Below are positions 40,436 to 51,821 of a stretch of 64,000 bases of DNA, piece after piece. The stretch covers positions 1,350,001-1,414,000 of the forward strand of contig JACVTC010000011.1 in the NCBI GenBank assembly GCA_016946835.1. The letters run 5' to 3'. The notes under the pieces were generated by a model, which saw only the letters and a list, made by a program, of their open reading frames with translations, was not told where the DNA came from and made no database searches. The DNA comes from Neocallimastix lanati (nom. inval.) (taxonomy: Eukaryota; Neocallimastigomycota; Neocallimastigomycetes; Neocallimastigales; Neocallimastigaceae). The position numbers and the translations under genes were made by a program. Within the stretch, counting starts at the first letter, position 1; each line of letters starts with the position of its first letter.

Positions 40436-43038
40436 AATTATAAAATTATTTCTCAAATAATATATTAAGTATTAACATTAATTCTCATTTGATAAATAAT
40501 ATTTTCATTTTGATTAATATTGTTCAATCTATTTATTAGAATTATGCATAATCATATATTATAAATATGCATTTAATTTTTATAACACATAACATCACAA
40601 ATATTATTAGTATAAAATAATTGATTTTATTTAATTTTATATTATATTATGCAGGTACTATTACAGATAGAAAATATCTAATTTTATTAAATAATTAAAA
40701 TTAATTCTAAATAAAAGTATGAATTGATTTCTGAAAGCAAATTATCATTAACATAGAATATTAACTTTTTTGTTATTTTATCATGATTTGTATATTGAAA
40801 CTCAAATTTAGGTTACACTTATTTATTTATTTTTATATTCATTTGATAATAATATAAGAATAAATTCTTTTTTAGGATATTTGTGGGAATTAATTGTATC
40901 TAACAATAAAGTTATTTTTCATTGGTGAAATCTTTTAAAATTATAATATTTTTACCATTTCTTATACAAATCAAAAAAAAAAAAATAACAAAAAAAAAAA
41001 AGTTTAAATTTCCTTCTATCATCATTAATTATAATTAGTATTATAGTATTATTACTAATGATTCTATATATTTATTTAATAATGAATAATTCAAAATTTC
41101 ACACATTTTTTATATATATTCATATATTCGTATATAATAATAAAATTCAATTTGAATAAATTCAATGAATTATTACAAATAATTAGTAATAATAAAAGAA
41201 AAAGTTTAGAGTTGAATATTCTTTCGAAGCATTTATATCTATTGGAAAACTTTTGTAAAATTTAAATTTCAATTATCATTATTTTTTTTTATTAATATAT
41301 TTATAAAGTTTAATTATTATTATTATTATTATTGTAATATTTTTAAAGTTTTTACATCAAATTTTATTTTTTTTTTTTTTAAAAAAAAAAAAGATAATCA
41401 TCCAATATAAATTTTAATTATAATTTTCTTTTGTTGTACTGTTAGCTATAATTATTATTATATTGTTTATTTTTTTAATCATAATTTTAGAAAATTAATA
41501 AATATTCATATAAAGTTTATTACATAATTTATTATGTATATTTTTTTCTTTAATTTTTCTATATGAAAATTAATAATATAATTTTTATTATTTTATTTAA
41601 AAAATTTAAAATTCTAATAATTAATATATCATTTGATAAACATTTATAATAAAATTTGTGGCAAAATCTTTTCTTAAAATGACAAACGGTTTTAACTAAA
41701 TATTGATTAACTAAATAAATATTTTTTATATAATAATTCAATGAAAATTGTATAAATGATTATTAATATTCTAATAATGATAAATTTTATAAATCTTAAA
41801 ATGCTTTCATTATTTAAGATAAAATTTTAATTATAATTTTTTAAATTGACATTAGTAAGGACAAATAAGTTTTTTCTTTTTAAAATCAATATTATTATGT
41901 TGATTATTAATTTTTTTTTTTATGTATAGTTTACCATATGGATATATATATAAAAATGAGGCAATGAATAGGTTAAATTTATTTTTATTATAAAATTTTT
42001 TCGAAGAAAGTTCATTAGTAAAATTAAGTGGATAAATAAATAAATAAATTGATTTAAATACCAATTAAATAAATGTATAAATTAAATAAATCAAACTTTA
42101 TTAGTAATAAAGACATTATTCTAATTATAAAAATATTAAATTTAAAGTAATAATATATTTTTTTTGCCTAAAATGAATTTTTAATATAATTAAAACTATT
42201 AATAATTTTTAAAAAAGGTAAAATATGAAAATTTGAAATGAATTAGCCACTTACATTATAAAAAAAAGTATATTGAAAAGTATAATGAAATATTAATATA
42301 GATATTAAAAATGAAAAATTATCCTTAATCCTTTATAGAATATATAATAAAATAAAATTTATAAGATATATAATAATCTAATAAAGCATTCAATAGTGTT
42401 ACATATATTTAAATATTTATCTTAATATTTCAATAATTTTTATATATATTTGTGAATATTTAAATATATATTAAATAAGATTTTTAATTTAAAGCAAATT
42501 AATTTTAATATAGTTCAAGTATTTTAAATATCAATGAAAAAAAATATTTTATAATATTATTTTGAATTGAAAAAATATATTATTTACTTTTTAAATATAT
42601 TACAATATATTATAAAAAATAGATAAATTTTTTCCAAATAAGGAATAAATATCAATAGAAAAAATTTTAGTAATTAAAATATTTTGAATACTGAAAAACT
42701 ATTGGTCTTTGTGAAATATATAATAAATATAAAAAGAGAGCATTTTTTTTATTTTTTTTTCTTCAGCAATTTTATTATTTTTTTTAATAATAGTAGAATA
42801 TTAATAAAATAAATAAAATATAATAATAGTAATAATAATATAAAGAAAGGAATTAAAAAAAAAAAAGAAGAAAAAACTGAGAAAAGAATAATTTTTTTTA
42901 AATAAAAATATAAGCTATAAAATAATAATTTTTATAGGACAAGATATTTTGATAAAAATCTGTTAGTATTTATTTTTTTTTGTTAGTTATTAAATATCCA
43001 AAACGATTAGATTATTTCATTATATAGTTAGTTCTTTT
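40436..43038. other. AT-rich desert upstream of the DUF4112 gene
   Basis: No gene seen. Minus-strand frames at 41559-41741 and 41852-42064 have AT-driven composition with no recognisable domain. The final 300 bases are A-rich and are likely to hold the DUF4112 promoter. Confidence 0.55.
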
Positions 43039-43201
43039 GTAAGTATTTAATATTTTTCATAATATAAAATAAATTATATGCTTTATAATAATATATAAAT
43101 GTATACTAATGAAATATATAAATATATTTTATTTTTATTTGACATTTTTATTATATAATTTAATAGATATTATTTCTATTTAATATTTGTTCTTATTGTA
43201 G
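43039..43201 (+). other. Probable 5' UTR intron of the DUF4112 gene
   Basis: There is a consensus GTAAGT donor at 43039 and a TTATTGTAG acceptor ending at 43201, 20 bases before the ATG. Length 163 bases, within the intron range seen elsewhere here. Confidence 0.55.
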
Positions 43202-43220
43202 TAATTATATAAAAGAAAAA

Positions 43221-44207
43221 ATGACTTCTAGTAACAGACGCAATAATGAGTATTTTAGCTCTGCTAACGAAGCTCCATATATACCGGAATCTTCAATTCC
43301 TCCAATGCCATCTGCCAATCATCCAATTCATCTTCGTAGAAACAATCGTTTAAAGAAGATGTATTTAAAAGATGAACATGTATATCTTTCTGATAGTGAC
43401 TTTTCTGAAGAGGAAGAAGATATTCAATTCCCATACAACACTACTACCTCAAAATATCATAAAAATGGTGTTTTAGATAATTTTGTTGGTAAGAAGAAGA
43501 CTATCACCTTTGTTATGCCAAAAAAGGATGCTAAGGTATTAAAAAGAGCAAAGAAGTACGCAAAGAAACTTGATAATGGTATTGGTTTTGGTAGTATTAA
43601 AATACCAATTGACCCATTACTTGGTTTTATTCCTGGTATTGGTGATTTTGCTGGTATATTCCTTGGTGTTGGTTTTATAGCAATTGCTCAAAAGGCAGGT
43701 TTAGATAAGAAGGTTTACTCTAAAATGCTTGGAAATTTAGTAGTTGATTCAGCGGTTGGTTTGATTCCAGCTCTTGGTGATATTGCTGATTTCTTCCATA
43801 AAGCTAATTTAAAGAACTACAAAATTTTAGAGAAGTATTTAATTAAACGTTCAAAGGCTTTTACTAGAATGATAAATGGTGAATTAGATCCAAAAGAATT
43901 TTATCGTAAATACAAATCTTTTGTACCACATCACAAAAAGGATATTTATTTTATTCATGAGAACTTAGGAGTACCATTACCAACTTCATTAGATATTGGT
44001 GGTAGTGATCCAATCCCAAGTTTTGTGGGTAATGAGGAAGAACTTGAAGAAATTGAAAATACTAACGGTTTATACGTAGTAACAAATAATAATCAAAATC
44101 CGAATGGTGGTGTATCAGGCCATTCACAACAAGAAGTTGTTGTAACTGATATAGAAACATCGGATTATGGTTACTTCACAAATACTAACTCTAAGAAACA
44201 TAAATAA
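43221..44207 (+). CDS. DUF4112-domain protein (328 residues)
   Basis: A single coding exon follows an A-rich leader (AAAAGAAAAAATG). Residues 1-90 are polar and disordered, with an acidic FSEEEEDIQF patch at about 61-70. Residues about 105-208 match DUF4112: the DPLLGFIPGIGDFAG box at 131-145 and the repeat-like VVDSAVGLIPALGDIADFFHKAN at about 174-196 are its two hallmark GxIPxxGD motifs. They form hydrophobic helices that probably associate with membrane. LKNYKILEKYL closes the domain. The C-terminal 120 residues are low-complexity, with an acidic EEELEEIEN patch. The molecular function of DUF4112 is not established. The codon pattern and G/C-richer coding DNA contrast sharply with the flanks, confirming a real gene. 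Confidence 0.88.
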   Translation: MTSSNRRNNEYFSSANEAPYIPESSIPPMPSANHPIHLRRNNRLKKMYLKDEHVYLSDSDFSEEEEDIQFPYNTTTSKYHKNGVLDNFVGKKKTITFVMPKKDAKVLKRAKKYAKKLDNGIGFGSIKIPIDPLLGFIPGIGDFAGIFLGVGFIAIAQKAGLDKKVYSKMLGNLVVDSAVGLIPALGDIADFFHKANLKNYKILEKYLIKRSKAFTRMINGELDPKEFYRKYKSFVPHHKKDIYFIHENLGVPLPTSLDIGGSDPIPSFVGNEEELEEIENTNGLYVVTNNNQNPNGGVSGHSQQEVVVTDIETSDYGYFTNTNSKKHK

Positions 44208-45640
44208 ATATCTTATAAAGATAAGATAATAATTAATTGAAGAAGAAATTTTGATATTATAAAAATTACTTATTATCGTCATCGCATCAATCTCAGTATA
44301 AAAATTATTATTTTTTTCTATTTTATTTATTAAATTATGAAAAAATAAAATATTAATTAGAATATACTTAATTTATTAAAGATAATTAAACTTAATAAGA
44401 ATAATTATTTTTATATTATTTATATTTATTTATTATTATTTTTTTTCAAAATTTTGTAACTTTATTTTAATTCTATATAAATATAACATTCAAATCGTAA
44501 TTACATTTATTTTATCAATATAATATATCATTATCAATATAATATAGTTATAATTTAATAATTATCTTATATATTTTTTATAAGTAAAAGCGAAAATCAG
44601 TTTCTTTTTATAAGAATATAGATTTAAAAATCTATATATAAAAGCAAAAACAAAAATAAGAACAAAAACAAAACAATGAACAAAAAAAATAAATAAACAA
44701 AAAGTTAATCAACAGTGATAAAATATTTGTAAATAGCACAAATCAGTAATAAAAAATATATACACAATCATTGTGTTATTGAACTTTCAAATATTTGAAA
44801 AAGAAGAAAAAAGAAAAAATAAGTAAAAATTAAAAATTAAAATACTTATAAAATAATATAATAAATATTATAATAGTTGAAGTAAATATAACAGAAATAA
44901 AAATTAATACTTTTTAGTTGTATTAATTTTATTATCTTTAATTTACTTTTAATTATATTATTTATAATAAGAAATAATAAGATATAATTTACACTATAAC
45001 AATGTTATATTATTTATATTATTAAATTTAATAAGATTTCATATGATAAAAAATCAGAAAAAAAAAAAAAAACGTTAATACATAATAAACAAAATTTTAT
45101 ATATATTAAAAAATTAGAATAATATAAAATTAATAAAATAAAATAAAATATAATATAAAAACAAAATAAAATAAGAATAAAAAAAAAAAAAAAAAAATAA
45201 GTAAAGGAGAAAAAGAAATATATATTATTATTTTTTTTTTTCTTTATTAATTTTTTACATATGTTTTTATAATCAATTAATTGATTAAATTAATTGAATA
45301 TTTTATTTTATTTTAAATATTTTATATTATTTTATTTTTTAGTTATCAAATTGAAATTTTATTTTAGTTTAATGATATAAAATGATAATTAAGATAAAAA
45401 CAAAGTATATAATTATAGATTAGTAAAGTAGAATTAGAATTATTAAAGGAAAAGTAGTTTTTTTTTTTTTTTTTTTGCTTTATTTATTATTTATTATATA
45501 AATATATTTAGTTTTATTATATATTTTATGTTAAAAATAAAAAATAAAAAAATTGTTCAATATAATAATAAAAAAAATTTTTTTTTCTTTAATCATTTGT
45601 GTGTATAATAAACTCTAAACTTTATTTATTTATTATTATT
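44208..45640. other. AT-rich spacer between DUF4112 gene and the LINE cluster
   Basis: No gene seen. It is A-rich near 44640-45200 with scattered homopolymers. The first part is the 3' region of the DUF4112 gene. Confidence 0.6.
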
Positions 45641-45654
45641 ATTATTTTTTTTTT

Positions 45655-45995
45655 TTTTTTGTTTTTCTATTGCAATAATTGCGGCTATAAAAAAAAAAAG
45701 TGTCCTAATTTTTGTCCCTGTTGTAAAAGTAATAAACAATGGATAAGTCATTGGTTAATTGATTGTCCTTTTTTCAATCATATTCGTAGTAAAGTTAATG
45801 ATAAAATTTTATTTTTATATAATGCTTTTTACCGTGGCAACCTAACAAATGATATAGTTAATAGTAATAATGATAATAGTAATAGTAATATTAGTAATAG
45901 TAATAATAGTAATAGTAATAATAGTTATAGTAATATTAGTAATAGTATTTTTAGTTCAGATTGTAGTAATTATCGAAGTATTTCTCTCATAAATA
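45655..45995 (+). mobile_element. Mosaic LINE fragment: zinc-motif tail fused to a scrap of reverse transcriptase
   Basis: The frame 45599-46084 encodes CPNFCPCCKSN, then HWLIDCPFFNHIRSK, the same Cys-Cys-His-Cys pattern found near the C-terminus of the LINE proteins here, in a version distinct from families A-C. It continues into an Asn/Ser run from an AATAGT microsatellite. At about 45955-45995 it joins a scrap of reverse-transcriptase sequence (SDCSNYRSISLIN), which then joins the endonuclease part of the family A element. Several recombination or insertion events are implied. Confidence 0.75.
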
Positions 45996-48900
45996 CTCTA
46001 GAGAAAAAGCGGAAACTGATTTTGCTAATTGGCTCAAGAACCATCAGAATAACCCTTCGGCTATTGTTGGTGATTTCAACATGACTAAGCAACAACTCAA
46101 AGATCTTATTCTTAGAATTTCCCCTCAATGATTTGTTATGGATATGGTTGGTCATCAATTTACTTGGTCTAATGGTGGAAAGAATTCTTGTATTGATTTT
46201 ATAGTAGTGAACGATAAATTAAGAAATTATCTGAATATTGCTTCTGTATGCTACTCTTTTAATGACATCTCTGACCATTTACCACTTATTCTTTCTTGTA
46301 AAAAAATATCTCCTGATGGTTTTGTTACTCCCCCTCGGGATAAACAAATTAAGTGGTCTAATCGAATTTGTAGGGATAAACGTGAAGCAATCTTCTCTCA
46401 TAATAAATTCACATGTTTACTGGATGAATTTGAACATAATGATAATCTAGACTCTAATACAATGGTTAAAAAACTTCTTGACACAGCAAATAAAATAGGC
46501 GATGACATTCAAGCAAGAGTTCCTACAAATTTACAGGGTTCAGCGTTCCATTGTCCTGCTTATATTAAGAAATTATCACATGAAAAACATTTATTTTATA
46601 AAAGGATTAAAAATTTTAAACTTCGTAATGATTTGTCAAATCTTCAAGAATTTTGTGATCTCTCAAAAGAATATAGAGTTCTCTCTGATTATATCATTAG
46701 TATTAAAAGAAATATTAGAAATATTAGATTTAAAAATTTGATTCATTCCATCGGCGAATGTTTCTTAAAAAATGATGCCCAGCGTGGTTGGTCTGGACTT
46801 AAGAAAATTTCTAAACCTTCTTACTCTCCTTCCCAATCACCTGTATACATTAAAGATAAAGAAGGTAATGTTCTAGTATCCCAAGAAGATCAACTCAATC
46901 GTTTTGCAGAACACTATGAAGAACTTGCTTCTGATATAACTGGTCACAGTCTTAATGAAAATTATTGGAAAAGAATACTTAATAATTCTTCTACTCCTCA
47001 GGAATCATGGGATATTAATCAACCTATTTCCATGTCAGAAATTCATTCAACTGTTCTTTCAATGAAAAATAACAAAGCACCTGGTCCTGATGGTATACCT
47101 ACAGAATTTTTTAAAGCATTTTTTAATTCTGAGAGTAGAAATTCTTCTCAGGATGACTCTAATCAAGAGGTTACTTATTCCGATTGTGCAAAGTGTCTGT
47201 TATTACTTTTTAATAAAATTTGGGATGGTGACTTTCCTAATGAATGGAACTCTGCTTCTATTGTTTCTATTCCTAAAAAAGGAGATCTTTCAGATTGTAA
47301 TAATTATCGTGGTATTTCACTCATCAATTTAGGTTTAAAAATTCTATCAAAAATTGTCACTAAAAGAACATCGGACTATGCTTTTTCTAATGGAATAATT
47401 AGACCAGAACAGTTTGGTTTTAGAAATAAAGAAGAATGTATTAGTTTATTTGTATCCATTCGTGAAATTTGTCAAAGAAGAAAATTTAAGGATAAATTTA
47501 CCTTTCTTGCCTTTCTTGACCTTAAAAAAGCTTATGATTCAGTTCCAATTTACAATATACTTACTAAACTAGATAATCTTGGTATTCGTGGTAAATGCCT
47601 TCAATTCATTACTAATCTATACCTTACCTCGAAAGCTCGTGCAATCTTTAATGGTAAACTTTCAAAAGAATTTCCAATACACCGTGGTGTTCGCCAAGGG
47701 TGTCCTCTCTCACCTATCTTATTCAATATATTTATCAATGATATTTTTGATAAATGTAAAAGATATGGTGTGATTACTGAAAAGAAAAAGTATTGTGGTG
47801 GATTATTTGCTGATGATATTGTATTATTAGCTCCTACAAAATCTTCACTTAAAAACCTTTTGAATATTGCTCATGATTGGGGTATTAAAAATGAAATGAC
47901 CTTTGGAATCAATAAATGCGCTACACTAGTTGTTAAACCAAAGAATTTTATTCCTTCAAGACATTATGAAAATCCTACATTTAGACTTGGTATGAACTAT
48001 ATACCAAGCACTAATCAATATACATATCTTGGTATACCTTTTAATGAATCGTTGGATTTAAAACCTATTATTGCTAAGATGAACAGTAAAATTAATTATA
48101 CAGTTAACTCTTTCTTTAGATTTTTAACCAATAGGAATGTTCCTTTCTACTTTAAAACTCGTATACTAGTTTCTTTTGTCCTTAGTTCAGTTCTTTATTA
48201 TGCTCCCTTACTTGGTTCAAATAAAAAGAATACTGAAAAAGCTCAAACTGCTTTTAATCGAGGTTTGTATTGGAGTTTCGGGTTTAAAAATAAAACCTCC
48301 AATACTTCAATTTACAATATGTCTAAGGAACTTTCTATACCTCCTATAGCTAGTTTTTGTGCTAAGGCGATGATTCGATGCTTTAAAAAGTGGAAAGATT
48401 CTTCTTGTATTATTTCTCATTTAGTCAAAAATATACCTACACTTTCTCACTATTCATGGACGAAAAAAGCACGGAGTTTAGCAGTACACAAGCACAGTAA
48501 TAAACTTCCTGGAGAAATAAGGAAGTTTTACTGGGAAAATATTCATTATTCAAGCACTCCTGCGATCAGATCTACAAAATACAAGAAATTTAAATTTGGT
48601 TTTAAAAAATTTATTCATCGTCTATCACTTAAATATTCACAATTTTCTCTTGGATTTTTTTGGATTGGACGAATTAAATGTGGATTCAAATTTGATGTAA
48701 AAACGTATGTTAAAAGTAATCTAGTATCAGAAAATTGCCCAACATACTGCCCTTGTTGTGGTGAGAGTAACAGCATACCTAGTTTTACACACTGGATACT
48801 TTTATGTCCTAAATTTGAAGAATTTAGGCAACATTTCATTCCCTTTGTTGATGAAATTTTTATTAATTTTTCTCTAATTGTTCATGAGAAATCATTGAAC

Positions 48901-49401
48901 ATTCCTGATGATAAAGAGGAAGATTTTGATGATAATATCAATTTTTACGTGCTGTGTATCCTTCTTGGCGGAAATGCAGTATTTGAAATCTTAAAGATCG
49001 GCTCGGGGGAAAGAAGGCGACTTATTAATAATATTTTTCAATCACCTTCGAACGAGTCTTCTTTCCCGATTTCATTTTTTGTGGGGCTTGCGGAATTCCT
49101 TACTAACGTTATGCCTATTGTGATTGGTGATTTTTACACCATGATCGATTTGTATAGTGTTAGACCTACCGTTGTCAAGAGTGTCGACGTCGTAACGATA
49201 AGGCAAAGAAGAAATTCTGATACAGATTCGAATGATAATTTTCATCCACATGGGGTTATCTTCGATGAATGGGAAGAGTTAGAGGCCTTTTCGTCCTCGA
49301 AGCTCATAACGTAGTTTTTTAATATTAATATAAAAAAATTTCATGTATTTAAATTTCATGTATTTTTTAAAAAAATATTATTAAATAAAGTTTATTCCTA
49401 G

Positions 49402-49437
<36 letters not shown>
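45996..49437 (+). mobile_element. LINE family A, 5'-truncated in the endonuclease, otherwise near-intact
   Basis: It starts inside the apurinic-type endonuclease domain (GDFNM motif at about 46066-46083) and runs through reverse transcriptase and a C-terminal zinc motif. A short 3' UTR with AATAAA (49384-49389) ends in GTCTA and a 33-base poly(A) at 49405-49437. One in-frame TGA at 46129-46131 separates the first 45 codons from the 1058-codon frame. The endonuclease plus a single large ORF resemble non-LTR elements of the L1/Jockey/Tad type; I cannot assign the clade by eye. The long intact frame makes it the youngest LINE here. Confidence 0.92.
46138..49314 (+). CDS. LINE family A endonuclease (partial)/reverse transcriptase protein
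   Basis: The frame is 1058 codons. The first residues hold the end of the endonuclease domain: FTWSNGGKNSCIDFIVV, then the catalytic-type ISDHLPL motif at about residue 42. Reverse-transcriptase motifs follow: NNKAPGPDGIPTEF at about 310-323, DCNNYRGISLIN, KAYDSV, GVRQGCPLSPILFN, and the catalytic FADD box at about 557-560 (47806-47817). A zinc-binding-type motif CPTYCPCCGE with HW and C lies near 867-890. The last 150 residues (GERRRLINNIFQ, FFVGLAEFLTN) are shared with families B and C and with the fragments at 25.7 and 58.9 kb. The true N-terminus is missing and the frame starts at an internal Met, so it is not expected to mobilise itself. Confidence 0.9.
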   Translation: MDMVGHQFTWSNGGKNSCIDFIVVNDKLRNYLNIASVCYSFNDISDHLPLILSCKKISPDGFVTPPRDKQIKWSNRICRDKREAIFSHNKFTCLLDEFEHNDNLDSNTMVKKLLDTANKIGDDIQARVPTNLQGSAFHCPAYIKKLSHEKHLFYKRIKNFKLRNDLSNLQEFCDLSKEYRVLSDYIISIKRNIRNIRFKNLIHSIGECFLKNDAQRGWSGLKKISKPSYSPSQSPVYIKDKEGNVLVSQEDQLNRFAEHYEELASDITGHSLNENYWKRILNNSSTPQESWDINQPISMSEIHSTVLSMKNNKAPGPDGIPTEFFKAFFNSESRNSSQDDSNQEVTYSDCAKCLLLLFNKIWDGDFPNEWNSASIVSIPKKGDLSDCNNYRGISLINLGLKILSKIVTKRTSDYAFSNGIIRPEQFGFRNKEECISLFVSIREICQRRKFKDKFTFLAFLDLKKAYDSVPIYNILTKLDNLGIRGKCLQFITNLYLTSKARAIFNGKLSKEFPIHRGVRQGCPLSPILFNIFINDIFDKCKRYGVITEKKKYCGGLFADDIVLLAPTKSSLKNLLNIAHDWGIKNEMTFGINKCATLVVKPKNFIPSRHYENPTFRLGMNYIPSTNQYTYLGIPFNESLDLKPIIAKMNSKINYTVNSFFRFLTNRNVPFYFKTRILVSFVLSSVLYYAPLLGSNKKNTEKAQTAFNRGLYWSFGFKNKTSNTSIYNMSKELSIPPIASFCAKAMIRCFKKWKDSSCIISHLVKNIPTLSHYSWTKKARSLAVHKHSNKLPGEIRKFYWENIHYSSTPAIRSTKYKKFKFGFKKFIHRLSLKYSQFSLGFFWIGRIKCGFKFDVKTYVKSNLVSENCPTYCPCCGESNSIPSFTHWILLCPKFEEFRQHFIPFVDEIFINFSLIVHEKSLNIPDDKEEDFDDNINFYVLCILLGGNAVFEILKIGSGERRRLINNIFQSPSNESSFPISFFVGLAEFLTNVMPIVIGDFYTMIDLYSVRPTVVKSVDVVTIRQRRNSDTDSNDNFHPHGVIFDEWEELEAFSSSKLIT

Positions 49438-49439
<2 letters not shown>

Positions 49440-51666
49440 CTCTCATTAATGTTGGACTGAAAATCATTTCAAAAATTATAACAGATAGAATATCTACTTA
49501 CGCACTCTCACACAATTTCATTAGACCTGAACAATTTGGTTTTCGCAACCGTGAAGAATGCATTAGTTTATTCATTTCAGTTGTACTTTTCACCTACATG
49601 TATTTTTTAAAATAAAATTTAATAAAGTTTTGGAAGTGTATTCTCTTCCCTGTCTATAAAAAAAAAAAAAAAAAAATTCATTTCAGTTAGAGAAATTTGC
49701 CAAAGAAGAAAATTTCAAGGAAAATTCACATATTTAGCCTTTTCAGATCTTAAAAAAGCTTATGATTCAGTTCCTATTTTTAACAAAAAAAAAAACATTC
49801 TTACTAAATTATATCGTTATGGAGTACATGGTAAATGTTTTGATTTTCTATGTAATTTATATACTTCATCTAAAGCTCGTGCTCGATTTGCTTCAATGTT
49901 ATCAAATGAATTTCCTATTAAAAGAGGTGTTCGTCAAGGTTGTCCATTATCTTCGATCTTATTCAATTTATTCATCAATGATATATTAAATGACTGTGAA
50001 AAGTATGGTGTTAATATTGGAAGAAAAAAGTGTTGTGGTGGACTCTTTGCTGATGATGTTGTTCTCATTGCTCCAAGTGAAAAAAATTTAGAAAAATTAC
50101 TAAAAAAGGTACATAGATGGGCTAATTTAAATGAAATGACTTTTGGTATTGAAAATGTGCAACTATGGTTATAAAACCAATGAACTTCCAATCTCCTCCA
50201 AACTATAGTGACCCAACCTTCTATTTAGGAATGAATGCTATTCCTAAAGTTTCTAGTTATATTTATCTTGGTATTCCTTTTTCTGATGATCTCTTACTAG
50301 AACACATTATATCTCACATGCATTTTAAAGTTAGAAAATCCCTTCTTTCATTTACACATTTCTTCTCAAATAAACTTATCCCTATTGCATACAAGAAAAA
50401 AGTTCTTCAATCCTTTGTTATTAGTAAAGTAATTTATTATTCTCCTTTACTTGGTTCAAACAAATCTAGAACGGCCAGAATTCAAACATTAATTAATACT
50501 GGTCTATTTTGGTGTATCGGCTCCTTCTCTAAAAATGGTAAAACAAGTTCAGAAGATAATGACTATATTAGACATAATTCTACTATGAGTACTTATGCTT
50601 TATCTCGAGATTTAAGCATTCCTCCTATTGCTGGTGACTGCGCAGCCTTACAGATTAAATCATTTGCAAAATGGAGTAAATCAAACTGTATTATAAAGGA
50701 TCTTATTAAATCTATTCCCAAAATGCATCATTATTCCTGGACTAAAGAATCAAGAACACTGTATAAAAAATCAAAAAATATAAATGTGAAAAATATGACG
50801 ATATTTTAGAACGTTACTGGAAATCAGTTGCCAAATTTCAAGGTATTAAAGGTCAAAATTACGATTGTAATAAGTTCTCAAACAATAAAGCTATAATTAT
50901 GCTTAGCTTAAAATATCCCCAATTCAACTTAGGGTTTTCGTGGATTATACGTTTACGCTGTGGTTATAAATACAATACTACTATTGCTATTAGAATGGGT
51001 AGAGTTTCAGAAGATTGTCCAAAGTCTTGCCCCTGTTGTGGCGAAGATAAACAATCTTTTGAACATTGGATTTTTAAATGCGATGCTCTTGCATCTTTTA
51101 GATGGAATTCTTTAAATTTCATCGATGATCTCTATGTTTTATTCCTTAGGAAGATTAGAGCGTTTAATCCTCTTTCTTCCTATGACTCTATTTCTAATTT
51201 TGAAGATTATATCAATCATTATATATATTTGTTCCTTCTTGGTGGGACTTTAGTTTTAAATGAGCTACATTTCGATAGTGGGGAACAGAGACAATTAAAT
51301 GAACTACTTTTCAAAGGTTCATCTGAGTCACCTGTTCCAAAAATTGTGGGCTTGGCGGAATTCTTAACAAGTGCAATACCTATCATAAGTAGTTCGTTTG
51401 AGCTATTATTTGATAGGTATTGCAAAATACCAAACTTATCCAAGAGCGTCGACGTCGTATTGATAAGGCATAATGATAATACAGGATCGTCATCTATTTC
51501 TACGAAGGATGAATCTTACCCTAGTAGTTCAATAAATGATGAATCCGGGGAGAGTTTAGTGGACACCACACTATCTATTTTAAAGATGTTACTTCTAGGT
51601 TTTATTTCTTTTTTATTTGTTAGGAAGGGAAAATTCCCGCATAGTACAGCTTGCCGAAATACATAG
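49438..51666 (+). pseudogene. LINE family B reverse transcriptase pseudogene
   Basis: The coding sequence is split over three frames by the 94-base insertion and by small shifts near 50155-50165 and about 50800-50810, so no full protein can be made. Recognisable parts are RPEQFGFRNREECISLF, KKAYDSVPIF (followed by an A-run insertion), GVRQGCPLSSILFN, GGLFADDVVLIAP, the CPKSCPCCGEDKQSFEHW zinc motif at about 51030, and the C-terminus FVRKGKFPHSTACRN. The same C-terminus occurs in the remnant at 26155-26367. Confidence 0.88.
49583..49676 (+). mobile_element. 94-base LINE 3'-end-only insertion with 12-13 base target-site duplication
   Basis: GTACTTTTCACCTACATGTA through CCCTGTCTA plus a short A tail is a copy of the last 72 or so bases of family B (51718-51789). 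The flanks TTCATTTCAGTT at 49571-49582 and 49677-49688 are identical, i.e. a target-site duplication. Removing the insert restores continuity of the host LINE's ISLFISVREICQ region. It is the product of a very short target-primed reverse-transcription event. Confidence 0.95.
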
Positions 51667-51786
51667 TATTTTCGAGCTTTTTTATTTTTTTATTTTTTAA
51701 TTTTTTTAATTTCAAATGTACTTTTCACCTACATGTATTTTTTAAAATAAAATTAATAAAGTTTTGGAAGTGTATTCTCTTCCCTG

Positions 51787-51817
<31 letters not shown>

Positions 51818-51821
<4 letters not shown>

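Larger units (their letters stand above)
49438..51818 (+). mobile_element. LINE family B, 5'-truncated, broken, with 29-base poly(A)
   Basis: It begins abruptly in the reverse-transcriptase domain (SLINVGLKIISKI) immediately after the poly(A) tail of the family A element. It ends with a 3' UTR (AATAAAG, GGAAG...CTTCC hairpin, CCCTGTCTA) and a poly(A) at 51790-51818. It is interrupted at 49583-49676 by a tiny insertion of its own family's 3' end. Confidence 0.92.
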
